DNA of 44,425 nt. Origin: Dawidia cretensis (GTDB lineage: Bacteria > Bacteroidota > Bacteroidia > Cytophagales > Cyclobacteriaceae). Below the pieces are notes generated by a model, which searched no databases, had not been told where the DNA came from, and saw nothing but the letters and a program-made list of their open reading frames with translations. Both the position numbers and the translations under genes were made by a program. The first letter of the stretch is position 1, and the number at the start of each line of letters is the position of its first letter. Location: positions 1 through 44,425 of the forward strand of contig NZ_JAHESE010000044.1 of NCBI RefSeq assembly GCF_018598175.1, given 5' to 3'. This document shows, one piece after another, positions 1 through 7,032 of the stretch.

Positions 1-222
1 GTCCCAATATAGCCGGAACAGGGTGCTGTAGACGTGGCTTACGTCGATGCCAAGCACCAGCACGACCCACCAGACGGTAGACACCTCGTGGTTTGCCTGG
101 AAATAATCATGAAATAATACAATGACCGCCACCGGCAGAAAGGCGGGCGCGAGGATGAGCAGGCTTTCGCGCAGCGGGTCTGCGAGCCAGGGTTGACGAT
201 ATGGTTTTATAGTGTCTGCCAT
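1..222 (-). CDS. Partial membrane protein, C-terminus beyond window
   Basis: An open frame begins with ATG at 222 and runs without a stop off the left edge (74 codons seen). It overlaps the end of the FAD oxidoreductase gene by 16 bases, the tight spacing seen throughout this operon. The start reads MADTIKPYRQPWLADPL, followed by two hydrophobic segments at about residues 18-36 and 49-66, the second ending in a DVSHVYSTLFRLYWD-like stretch. It is therefore probably a polytopic inner-membrane protein. I do not recognise the family. Its position as last visible gene of the polyamine-like operon suggests it belongs to the same membrane system, which is inference only. Confidence 0.7.
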   Translation of the reverse strand, partial: MADTIKPYRQPWLADPLRESLLILAPAFLPVAVIVLFHDYFQANHEVSTVWWVVLVLGIDVSHVYSTLFRLYWD

Positions 223-1811
223 GCTTGCCGGGCGGCGGTGTGGCCCTGGTAAAATGCTTCTTCAAAGATCGACAAGCCGCTGACGTCCGAATGCGCAAAG
301 TATACGGTGTCTTGTAGCGGCCTGGCAGCTTCCGGCCGGTCGGTGCCCCAGATAAAGCCTGGCGCGGGGCGGATCATGCCGTGGCCCCAGATCCAGAGGT
401 CAAGGGAAGAAATGTGTTGTTCAATGCCTGGGTGCGGGCGTTGCAGGTCGGCGAGGATGATGTCGGTCCAGGCGTCGGCCGTGGTGCGTTGTGCCTGCTG
501 GCGGCGGGCAAGCGCGTCGGTGCCGAGCAGGGGTAGGTAGTAGGTTAATACGCGTTCTGTACCTGTGAGGCCGGCCTTTTGATGCACGGCGTTGACATAC
601 CCCAGGGACTCGCTGCCGTAGAGTACATTGTCCCAGCAAACGGGCTCGCCGCGTTTTTCGGTCAGGTCGGCGGTAGTAGTGACGTTGGCCACCATCCAGG
701 GGGCGTATTGAAAGGCTTCGGGCCGGAATGTGCGGGTGGTGTCGCCCAGAAGTCGCCGCGCGATAAACTGGGGTGTGGCGACAATGGCGGCGCGCGCCCG
801 GATGCGGCGCGAAACGCCGGCGGTGGCATCGAAATACGTAACGGCTACCTGCCCGCGGCTCCACTGAATGTTGTGCACCAGGCTGCGCGTGTGAATGTGC
901 TCCTGGAGGGGTGTTTGCAGTTGGTTGGTCAGCCACCCGTTCCCTTCCGGCCAGGTCAGTACGGTATCCGACGATGCATTGGCGGCTTTGCCTTTACGCG
1001 ATGCGAAGTAGTGAATAGCTGCCCAGGCGGACGTATCGGCCGGTGCGGAACCGAAGTCGTCGGCGCAGCAGTATTGTATATACCACCGCAGGAAGGGCGA
1101 GGTAAAGTTGTGCTGGGTGAGGAAGGTCTCCATGGAGATGGTATCCAGCTGCCGTAGCACGGGGTCTTGTGAGCTATTGGCGACAGGAATGGCAAACGCT
1201 TCGCGGCCATCGCTGCCACGCATCTCTTTGTATTCGTGCATGCGTGCCAGGAAGCGCTCAATTTCGTCGCGGTCGCGGACCGGTATACCTTCGCGCGGTA
1301 CCAGTCCGGCTTGCCAGTAGCCGTTGATGTAGAGCCGTTCCTGTGGGTCGAAGCAGAGGTGGTATTCGTTGTATACCGGCAGACCGTCGGTATAGCCGGT
1401 AATGATGCCGGCCTCTTGCAAGAACGCCACGAGCTCGGGGTCCTGGTCGTTTGGCATGGGCAGGTAGTGCGCACCCCAGGGATACCGTGATACGGCGTTT
1501 TGTCCGCCGATGGCATTGCCGCCCGGCTCGGCCGCCAGCTCCAGTAGCGTAAAGTCCGATGTATAGCGTTTTAAGTAGCGCGCGGCAGAGAGGCCGGCCA
1601 CGCCACCGCCGATGATGACGATGCCGGTTGTCGTGTCAGAGACCGGTGGACCAAAATCCATGGTGCGCAGGCGATGGCCCAGCGCGGCATCCGGGCCGCC
1701 CAGCTGCGCGTGCATGGTTTCTGCCGGCCGGCAATGTTGCAGCGTCGGCAGCAGGAGGGAGGCTCCGGCGCCCTGTACCAGGCGGGTCACAAATTTCCGG
1801 CGCGTGATCAT
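207..1811 (-). CDS. FAD-dependent amine oxidoreductase, Tat-exported
   Basis: This 534-residue protein looks like a flavin-containing amine oxidoreductase (monoamine/polyamine oxidase superfamily). The N-terminus has a twin-arginine motif (TRRKF, residues 3-7) followed by a short hydrophobic stretch, so it is probably exported folded with its cofactor. The dinucleotide-binding motif IVIIGGGVAGLSAARYL lies at residues 64-80, followed by an acidic LLELAAEPGGN region as in FAD-binding Rossmann folds. The C-terminal SDVSGLSIFEEAFYQGHTAA segment fits the last FAD-contacting helix. The start codon overlaps the stop of the aminopropyltransferase gene by 4 bases (ATGA), implying translational coupling. 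A role in oxidising the amine made by the neighbouring decarboxylase and aminopropyltransferase is plausible; the substrate is unknown. Cys27 gives only a poor lipobox. Confidence 0.85.
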   Translation of the reverse strand: MITRRKFVTRLVQGAGASLLLPTLQHCRPAETMHAQLGGPDAALGHRLRTMDFGPPVSDTTTGIVIIGGGVAGLSAARYLKRYTSDFTLLELAAEPGGNAIGGQNAVSRYPWGAHYLPMPNDQDPELVAFLQEAGIITGYTDGLPVYNEYHLCFDPQERLYINGYWQAGLVPREGIPVRDRDEIERFLARMHEYKEMRGSDGREAFAIPVANSSQDPVLRQLDTISMETFLTQHNFTSPFLRWYIQYCCADDFGSAPADTSAWAAIHYFASRKGKAANASSDTVLTWPEGNGWLTNQLQTPLQEHIHTRSLVHNIQWSRGQVAVTYFDATAGVSRRIRARAAIVATPQFIARRLLGDTTRTFRPEAFQYAPWMVANVTTTADLTEKRGEPVCWDNVLYGSESLGYVNAVHQKAGLTGTERVLTYYLPLLGTDALARRQQAQRTTADAWTDIILADLQRPHPGIEQHISSLDLWIWGHGMIRPAPGFIWGTDRPEAARPLQDTVYFAHSDVSGLSIFEEAFYQGHTAARQAWQTL

Positions 1812-3334
1812 CGTGTATAGTCAGCCCATTCTTTTTCAAAAGTATTGACCAGCACCTGGTTGTTCAGGGTGTTGGCTTCGCTTGCCAGCCGGTCCATATC
1901 GGGTGGAAAGGAATAGAGCGGCGGCAAGGTTGCTGCGCTGATAAACCGCAGGCCTGCAGGCAATGTATAGTTTTCGCGCAGTTCGCCCTGGAAGCCCATC
2001 ACAAAGCCCCATTCGCCAAACGACGGGACGTAGCAATGATACGGCAGCGTGGCAAAGCCGGTCTTTCGCAAGGTCTCGTCTATGATCCAGAAGGATTTGC
2101 GGGCGACAAACGGCGAGGTGGACTGAATGACCAAACAGCCACCGGGTGCCAGCAAGCGTCGCAGCTCACGGTAAAAAGTAGTGGTATAAAGTTTCCCCAG
2201 CGAATAATTCGAGGGGTCGGGAAAGTCGATGGTAATAAAGTCATAGGTGTTTTTCTGCTCGCGGATCCAGACAAAAGCATCCTGATTGACGACGGTCACG
2301 GTGGGTGACATGAGCGAGTGCTGGTTGAGCTTCATCAGCGCCTCGTTAGATTTAAACAGCGCGGTGATGCTGTTGTCGAGATCCACCAGGGTAATTTTTT
2401 TGACGGAAGGGTATTTGAGTATTTCGCGTACAGCCATGCCGTCGCCACCTCCCAGCACAAGTATGTTTTGTGGATGGTCTACACGGGAAAGCCCGGGGTG
2501 AATGAGGGCCTCGTGGTAGCGGTATTCGTCCAGAGAACTGAACTGCAGGTTGCCGTTGAGGAACAACCGCCAGTCGTTGACGCTGCGGGTCAATACAATA
2601 CGTTGGTAGGGGCTTGACTTGGCGTATACGATCTTGTCAGGGTAGGTGAGCGACTCGGACAAACGTGTAAGGTGCTCCGACAGAGCAAAGCCAACCGCCA
2701 GCAATAAAAGGCAAACGATAGCTGACCATCGCAACGAACGGTACCGGCGCAGATCGTGTCTGAAACGATACGCCACAATCCAGGCAACACCTACATTGAG
2801 AAAGCCAAAGAAGAACGATGTGCGCAGTAGCCCCAGGTAGGGTATAAAGATCAGGGGAAAAAGGAGCGAGGCGAACAACGCGCCGATATAGTCGAACGTA
2901 AAGATACGCGACACCAGGTCGCTGAACTCGACGCGGTCTTTGAGAATGCGCATCAGCAGCGGCAGCTCGAGACCTACCAGCGTGCCGGTCAACACGACCA
3001 ACGCGTAGAGGATGATGCGAAAGTAAACGACCTGCTCGAAGAGTATAAACAACACGCCGGCGCTGAAGCCGCCGACCATGCCGACCATCAGCTCGATGCT
3101 GATAAACCAGCCCAGCAGGTTGTCTTTTAGAAACCGCGACAGGTACGACCCAATGCCCATGGCAAAGAGGTACGTGCCGATGATGGTGGAAAACTGCGTA
3201 ACGGAATCGCCCAGCAGGTAGCTGGCCAGCGTGCCGGCCACGAGCTCGTAGATCAGCCCGCAGGTGGCGACGACAAAGACCGAAATCAGCAGCAGCCACT
3301 GGAAGCCAGCGGCGTTACGATCGTCCCGAATCAT
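1808..3334 (-). CDS. speE: Membrane-embedded spermidine-synthase-like aminopropyltransferase
   Basis: The preferred start is the ATG at 3334 (508 residues, MIRDDRNAAGF...), because an upstream ATG at 3379 would run into the DUF350 gene. Residues about 12-220 contain roughly seven hydrophobic helices. Residues about 235-490 form a spermine/spermidine synthase domain: YHEALIHP at 273-280, the SAM-type nucleotide loop LGGGDG at 294-299, acidic VDLD at 317-320 and ITIDFPDP at 368-375. The family transfers an aminopropyl group from decarboxylated AdoMet to an amine. Membrane-fused versions are known in bacteria, but their acceptors are mostly unproven. The neighbouring AdoMet decarboxylase would supply the donor. 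A true spermidine synthase or a different aminopropylated product are both possible. Confidence 0.88.
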   Translation of the reverse strand: MIRDDRNAAGFQWLLLISVFVVATCGLIYELVAGTLASYLLGDSVTQFSTIIGTYLFAMGIGSYLSRFLKDNLLGWFISIELMVGMVGGFSAGVLFILFEQVVYFRIILYALVVLTGTLVGLELPLLMRILKDRVEFSDLVSRIFTFDYIGALFASLLFPLIFIPYLGLLRTSFFFGFLNVGVAWIVAYRFRHDLRRYRSLRWSAIVCLLLLAVGFALSEHLTRLSESLTYPDKIVYAKSSPYQRIVLTRSVNDWRLFLNGNLQFSSLDEYRYHEALIHPGLSRVDHPQNILVLGGGDGMAVREILKYPSVKKITLVDLDNSITALFKSNEALMKLNQHSLMSPTVTVVNQDAFVWIREQKNTYDFITIDFPDPSNYSLGKLYTTTFYRELRRLLAPGGCLVIQSTSPFVARKSFWIIDETLRKTGFATLPYHCYVPSFGEWGFVMGFQGELRENYTLPAGLRFISAATLPPLYSFPPDMDRLASEANTLNNQVLVNTFEKEWADYTR

Positions 3335-3338
3335 TTTG

Positions 3339-3545
3339 TTAACTGTGAATAGCCGAACCGATGATGATGCCCATGGCAATCATAAAGGCCCCGGCCATGA
3401 TAGCGAGCGCGATGTTGTTCTTTTCCAGGATCTCCTTCCAAAGGTTTTCCGGCGTGATCCGTTCCACCACCCAGAAGGCGAGCGCCAGAATGATGATGCC
3501 GATGAGGGAGAATACAATCGATGCCCAAACGTATTTTAATTCCAT
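3339..3545 (-). CDS. DUF350 (YjfL-like) small membrane protein
   Basis: A 68-residue protein with two hydrophobic helices (about 9-28 and 46-65) separated by a charged loop containing LWKEILEKNNIALAI. That loop followed by a glycine-rich second helix (AGAFMIAMGIIIGSAI) is the pattern of the DUF350/YjfL family, which usually carries two or more such repeats; here there is only one unit. It sits 4 bases upstream of the aminopropyltransferase start. DUF350 proteins occur next to aminopropyltransferase, AdoMet decarboxylase and DUF4178 genes in other bacteria (from memory), which supports the family call. The function is unknown; a membrane partner or channel-like subunit is a guess. Confidence 0.75.
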   Translation of the reverse strand: MELKYVWASIVFSLIGIIILALAFWVVERITPENLWKEILEKNNIALAIMAGAFMIAMGIIIGSAIHS

Positions 3546-3578
3546 AGTGTGGTGTTTTAAAGTGATGCGTGGTATTGG

Positions 3579-3758
3579 TTACTTGTGATAGATATAGCTC
3601 CGTCCGTGGGTGCCGGGTGCGCGTTCGCTGCGCTCGCGCTCGGTTTTGGTGGGGTTAAACCACTTCCAGCCGACCATGCCCGAATAAGCAAAGAATGCCA
3701 GCAAGGCCACGGCATAGATCAGATAATATTTTAATCCTTTGAGATCGGTCAGGTTCAT
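3579..3758 (-). CDS. Small single-helix membrane peptide
   Basis: A 59-residue protein starting at the ATG at 3758, ten bases after the DUF4178 stop. An in-frame upstream ATG at 3863 lies inside the DUF4178 gene and was rejected. Residues about 10-28 (YYLIYAVALLAFFAYSGMVGW) form one membrane helix. The tail is basic and polar (KTERERSERAPGTHGRS). No family is recognised. Its conserved-looking position between DUF4178 and DUF350 genes suggests a small subunit of the same membrane assembly. Confidence 0.6.
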   Translation of the reverse strand: MNLTDLKGLKYYLIYAVALLAFFAYSGMVGWKWFNPTKTERERSERAPGTHGRSYIYHK

Positions 3759-3768
3759 GGTGTTGTGT

Positions 3769-5028
3769 TTATTCGTATGGTGAATAGTCGCTGTCCGCCC
3801 AGCGTCCTTTTTCTCGTGCCTTCGCCCAGATGATGTAAATAACAGGAAAGATGGCCAGCCCAATGACCACCCAGAGGAGGTTCAACCGGGAAGGAACGTC
3901 GCGCCAGATGACCATGTCAAAGCCTGTTACCGTGGTGCCGAACTCCGGGTATATATTGACGTGGTACGCGCCCTCGGGCAGACGCGAAATATAGGCCTCT
4001 GCGGTGGTGCCGCCTTCCGACCAATGGATCTCATCTTCGTAGTCGTAACCATGGTAATATTCGATCTCTTTTGTAAAGTTATACTCCTCGCCGGTGGTTT
4101 CGTTCACCAGCGCGAATTCGGAAAAGAACCAATCGTTATCGACCGGCACGTGGATGTTAATCTGGATACTTTGCGGTCCGCCCTTTAGGTGGAAAGGTTC
4201 CGTCGCGACAAACTTTTGATCTTTAAAATCGGCGAAAGCAAAGCCCCGCTGAAAGACGTTTTCGTCGGCGGAGCGGGTACTGATCATGGATTGGATCACC
4301 AGCGCCGCCGCAATCAGCACGATCAGGCTAATAACCAGCGAAGAGATGCTAAAGGAGCCTGTGACGGGTTGGGTATATCCCAATCCGGCGGAACGGGGCA
4401 TCTTATTGAGCGGTACGGAAAAGATGTCGGCGATCTCCTGGCGTTTAAAATATTCACCTTTGCACCACAGCATACTGTCGTCACTGGATTCCAACGCAAA
4501 GAAATACGGCGGATTGATATACTCTTCATTTTGCGTGGAAGCGGTCATGTCGACAACATCGAAGAAGAATTCGCCACGGGCATAAACCACATCGGCGCTG
4601 TACTTTTGGTATAGGTGGAAGCGTTGCTCACCTTCATAAAACCCGCCCGGAAAGAGCGAGGCACGCGGATCACTCTCCACCGGCCAGACCATATTCCAAT
4701 GGCCATCGTACTCTGAGAGAAATGCATAGCCACGGTGGCGGTTAAAGATCAGGTACTCACGCCAGGAGTATTTATACTTTCGCTCAGTCTTGATGACAAC
4801 CCCCATCACCTCATAAACAAAACCCTCGATCTCGCCTTTGGCGCCGATGGGAAGCACGGGTTCAAAGGTGTAGGAAAGCTGAAATTTCTCCTGCTCTTTG
4901 TTCCAGCTGCCGGTGCGGAAATAAACGCCACAGTTTTTACAGGTCAGGGCCCGTGTCAGGGCCTTGCCGCGGAGTGTATGAGAAGTGTTGCAGGCCGGGC
5001 AGCTGATGATGTTGTTAGTTCCACTCAT
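3769..5028 (-). CDS. Zinc-ribbon DUF4178 protein with two membrane helices
   Basis: This 419-residue protein begins with a rubredoxin-like zinc ribbon (Cys10, Cys13, Cys30, Cys33). A DUF4178-type beta-rich region follows (about 55-205, with EGFVYEVMGVVIK and WREYLIFNRHRGYAFLSEYDGHW-type segments). Hydrophobic helices lie at about 226-248 and 383-402, enclosing a roughly 135-residue polar beta-rich domain that should face outside the cytoplasm. The C-terminus is short and charged. The gene overlaps the preceding DUF4178 gene by 14 bases. DUF4178 has no established biochemical role. The layout suggests a cytoplasmic sensor or scaffold coupled to an external domain in the polyamine-like system. 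Confidence 0.75.
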   Translation of the reverse strand: MSGTNNIISCPACNTSHTLRGKALTRALTCKNCGVYFRTGSWNKEQEKFQLSYTFEPVLPIGAKGEIEGFVYEVMGVVIKTERKYKYSWREYLIFNRHRGYAFLSEYDGHWNMVWPVESDPRASLFPGGFYEGEQRFHLYQKYSADVVYARGEFFFDVVDMTASTQNEEYINPPYFFALESSDDSMLWCKGEYFKRQEIADIFSVPLNKMPRSAGLGYTQPVTGSFSISSLVISLIVLIAAALVIQSMISTRSADENVFQRGFAFADFKDQKFVATEPFHLKGGPQSIQINIHVPVDNDWFFSEFALVNETTGEEYNFTKEIEYYHGYDYEDEIHWSEGGTTAEAYISRLPEGAYHVNIYPEFGTTVTGFDMVIWRDVPSRLNLLWVVIGLAIFPVIYIIWAKAREKGRWADSDYSPYE

Positions 5029-5665
5029 TCCACGGAAGGGTATTGGCCAATTTTAGATTTTCTACCGGGACCTTTTTGCCCAGCAGGTAGTGTACACCGC
5101 CGACGTTGGGTTTGGTCATAAAAAAAGCGGTACGCGCGCCCTTGCTACCCTGCACGACAAACCACCCGGGATCGACGACGTTCCAGGGTAACAGCTCGCC
5201 GGACAAGGCGAGGCCTTCACAGCGCTCCACATACTCGCCCGTGACAGGGACATCCGGCAAGGGGATGGTTTTGTTCGACCGTAGTTTGGAAGCAAGGTCG
5301 GTATAGGGTTGCCAGGCGCCGTTGTATACGGCAAAGCTTCCGAACGACTCGGCTATCCAGAAACCGCTGCCTTCTTTACGCACGGCGCACCAGAAGTTTT
5401 TATAGTCGTTTCGCAACTGCAGGCGTATGCGGCCGATCACCTCGAACGGAGCATCGTCCAGTACCCCGGTCGTACCGATCTGAACAAAGCTCAGGTCGTC
5501 GGGCATGGGCGCTGCCGTCACCAGCGGCCTGGAGGCGTCTTGCGCGATGCCGTCTACCACGGCTTGCGCCCGGCAACGAAGGCATATAAAGCGGCCGGTA
5601 AGGCGCAGGCGAAGTGTATACGGGGCCTGACAGCCCGGACAGGTGATACGGGTATGTAGACTCAT
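5015..5665 (-). CDS. Soluble zinc-ribbon DUF4178 protein
   Basis: A 216-residue protein with an N-terminal zinc ribbon (Cys9, Cys12, Cys28, Cys31) and a DUF4178-like domain from about residue 60 (DLSFVQIGTTGVLDDAPFEV, then WIAESFGSFAVYNGAW). No signal peptide or membrane helix is visible. It resembles the cytoplasmic part of the next gene in the operon, so the two are probably paralogues, one soluble and one anchored. Only 3 bases separate its start from the upstream AdoMet decarboxylase stop, indicating co-transcription. Function unknown. Confidence 0.72.
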   Translation of the reverse strand: MSLHTRITCPGCQAPYTLRLRLTGRFICLRCRAQAVVDGIAQDASRPLVTAAPMPDDLSFVQIGTTGVLDDAPFEVIGRIRLQLRNDYKNFWCAVRKEGSGFWIAESFGSFAVYNGAWQPYTDLASKLRSNKTIPLPDVPVTGEYVERCEGLALSGELLPWNVVDPGWFVVQGSKGARTAFFMTKPNVGGVHYLLGKKVPVENLKLANTLPWNEWN

Positions 5666-5668
5666 AAC

Positions 5669-6109
5669 TTAACGATCAAGACGCTGTTCCCAAAGCACCG
5701 TGGCATCGAAGAACATCCGCACAGCGTCGTATAGACGGTGCGTGACGGCCCGGTTATCTTTCAAATAGTTGGATAAAAATACGTCGAAGGTCAGGTAGCG
5801 CTGCTCGGGCCACGTGTGCACCGACAGGTGTGACTCCGTCAGGCAGACGACACCCGTGAAGCCGCCGCCGGGGAAATTATGGTAGACGTCGCCCACACGG
5901 CATAAGCCGAGCGTGTCGATCTGGTCTTCGATAAAGGTGCGAAAGGGTTGAAAATCAATCAGTTTATCCACGTCGTGCACGGAGAAGTTCGCAACGATGT
6001 GCAAACCAGAAACAGTTTGGACCGGCTGTTCCGGGGTAGCGGTAATAGGCCTTAACGGATTCAAATGACAGGCATTGAGTGATAAAACTAGCAATTTTCC
6101 GGCGTTCAT
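5669..6109 (-). CDS. speD: S-adenosylmethionine decarboxylase family protein, Cys-less
   Basis: At 146 residues this fits the short prokaryotic (SpeH/SpeD) AdoMet decarboxylases that self-cleave to form a pyruvoyl cofactor. The core starts near residue 35 (GLHIVANFS). The processing motif TESHLSVHTWPE is at 91-102, giving Glu92-Ser93 as the cleavage pair and His98 as the processing histidine. At the position of the conserved catalytic cysteine (Cys83 of the Thermotoga enzyme; usual context DVFTCG) this protein reads DVFLSN, with Ser113 (codon TCC). It may therefore be slow, altered in substrate or non-decarboxylating. About 30 residues precede the family's usual start. The gene overlaps the ctlX stop by 4 bases. 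Confidence 0.85.
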   Translation of the reverse strand: MNAGKLLVLSLNACHLNPLRPITATPEQPVQTVSGLHIVANFSVHDVDKLIDFQPFRTFIEDQIDTLGLCRVGDVYHNFPGGGFTGVVCLTESHLSVHTWPEQRYLTFDVFLSNYLKDNRAVTHRLYDAVRMFFDATVLWEQRLDR

Positions 6110-7026
6110 TCAACCGGCAGGAATACCTCGGCGATCATACACCGGGCGCTGCCGCCGCCATTGCGTTCGATGGTATCTAACGGAGAGTGTATAATTGGGT
6201 TTCGTTGTTCAATTTGGGAAATTTGTCCCGGGGTAAGCGAACGATACGCCCGAGACGACATAACGAGAAAGCGCTCACCCGTAGCGTTGCTGACCTGCAA
6301 CATGTTGCCGGCAAAGTGATTCATCTGGTCCAGCGTGATGGTAATGATCTCTTTGTCTGTTCTTTCCAGGCATTTTATTGTCTGTTGTCGCTCGGCGTTG
6401 TCGGCAATGGAATCGAGGCAGATCACGGCATAGGTATCGGCAATGCACATCATCACGTTGGTGTGATAAATAGGATAGCCGTTCGCATCCGTGGCGGTAA
6501 AGGTATGGGGCGTGTACCCCAGCCGACGGCAGAAATCTTCGAGCACGCCGGCATCGGTACGTTGTGAAAGACAGGCGTAGGCGATCTTATGGGTGCGGTC
6601 TAACACCATGCTGCCGGTGCCTTCCAGGAAGCGATCCTGCTGCTCGTATTCCGACAGGTCAATGGGCGTGGTCAGGCGGAAGTGTGAGCGTAACGCTTTC
6701 AGTACGTGAGGCTTACGCTCCAGCCGGCGGTTGACGGCGTACATGGGGTATAACACCACGCGGCCGTCGTCATGAAAAGAGATCCAGTTGTTGGGAAAGA
6801 TCGAGTCGGGCGTATGCGGCGCGGGGGTGTCGTCTACAACGGTCACGTCTATGCTATGCCGGCGCAACAGGGCTACAAACAAATCAAATTCGTGCAGCGC
6901 CATACCCTGGGCGTCCAGATCTTCGACGGACTGAAAAGCATTGTTGACCGCGGTCTGCGTGTTGTACCCAAAGTGTACCGGGCGGATCATCAGTATATGC
7001 GAAGTTGTTTGCAGGGGCGTGGCCAT
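6106..7026 (-). CDS. ctlX: CtlX-type amidinotransferase/deiminase-fold hydrolase
   Basis: This 306-residue protein belongs to the guanidino-group modifying superfamily (arginine deiminase, DDAH, amidinotransferase). The N-terminus ILMIRPVHFGYNTQTAVNNAFQ closely follows the citrulline-utilisation hydrolase CtlX pattern. TPDSIFPNNWISFHDDG supplies the Asp/Asn substrate region, and GGGSARCMIAEVF carries the catalytic cysteine, Cys296, near the C-terminus. CtlX is reported to act on citrulline, making ornithine and releasing carbamate-derived products. After an arginine deiminase this would give arginine to citrulline to ornithine. It sits 6 bases after the deiminase gene. The substrate in this organism is inferred, not shown. 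Confidence 0.8.
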   Translation of the reverse strand: MATPLQTTSHILMIRPVHFGYNTQTAVNNAFQSVEDLDAQGMALHEFDLFVALLRRHSIDVTVVDDTPAPHTPDSIFPNNWISFHDDGRVVLYPMYAVNRRLERKPHVLKALRSHFRLTTPIDLSEYEQQDRFLEGTGSMVLDRTHKIAYACLSQRTDAGVLEDFCRRLGYTPHTFTATDANGYPIYHTNVMMCIADTYAVICLDSIADNAERQQTIKCLERTDKEIITITLDQMNHFAGNMLQVSNATGERFLVMSSRAYRSLTPGQISQIEQRNPIIHSPLDTIERNGGGSARCMIAEVFLPVE

Positions 7027-7032
7027 AGCAGT

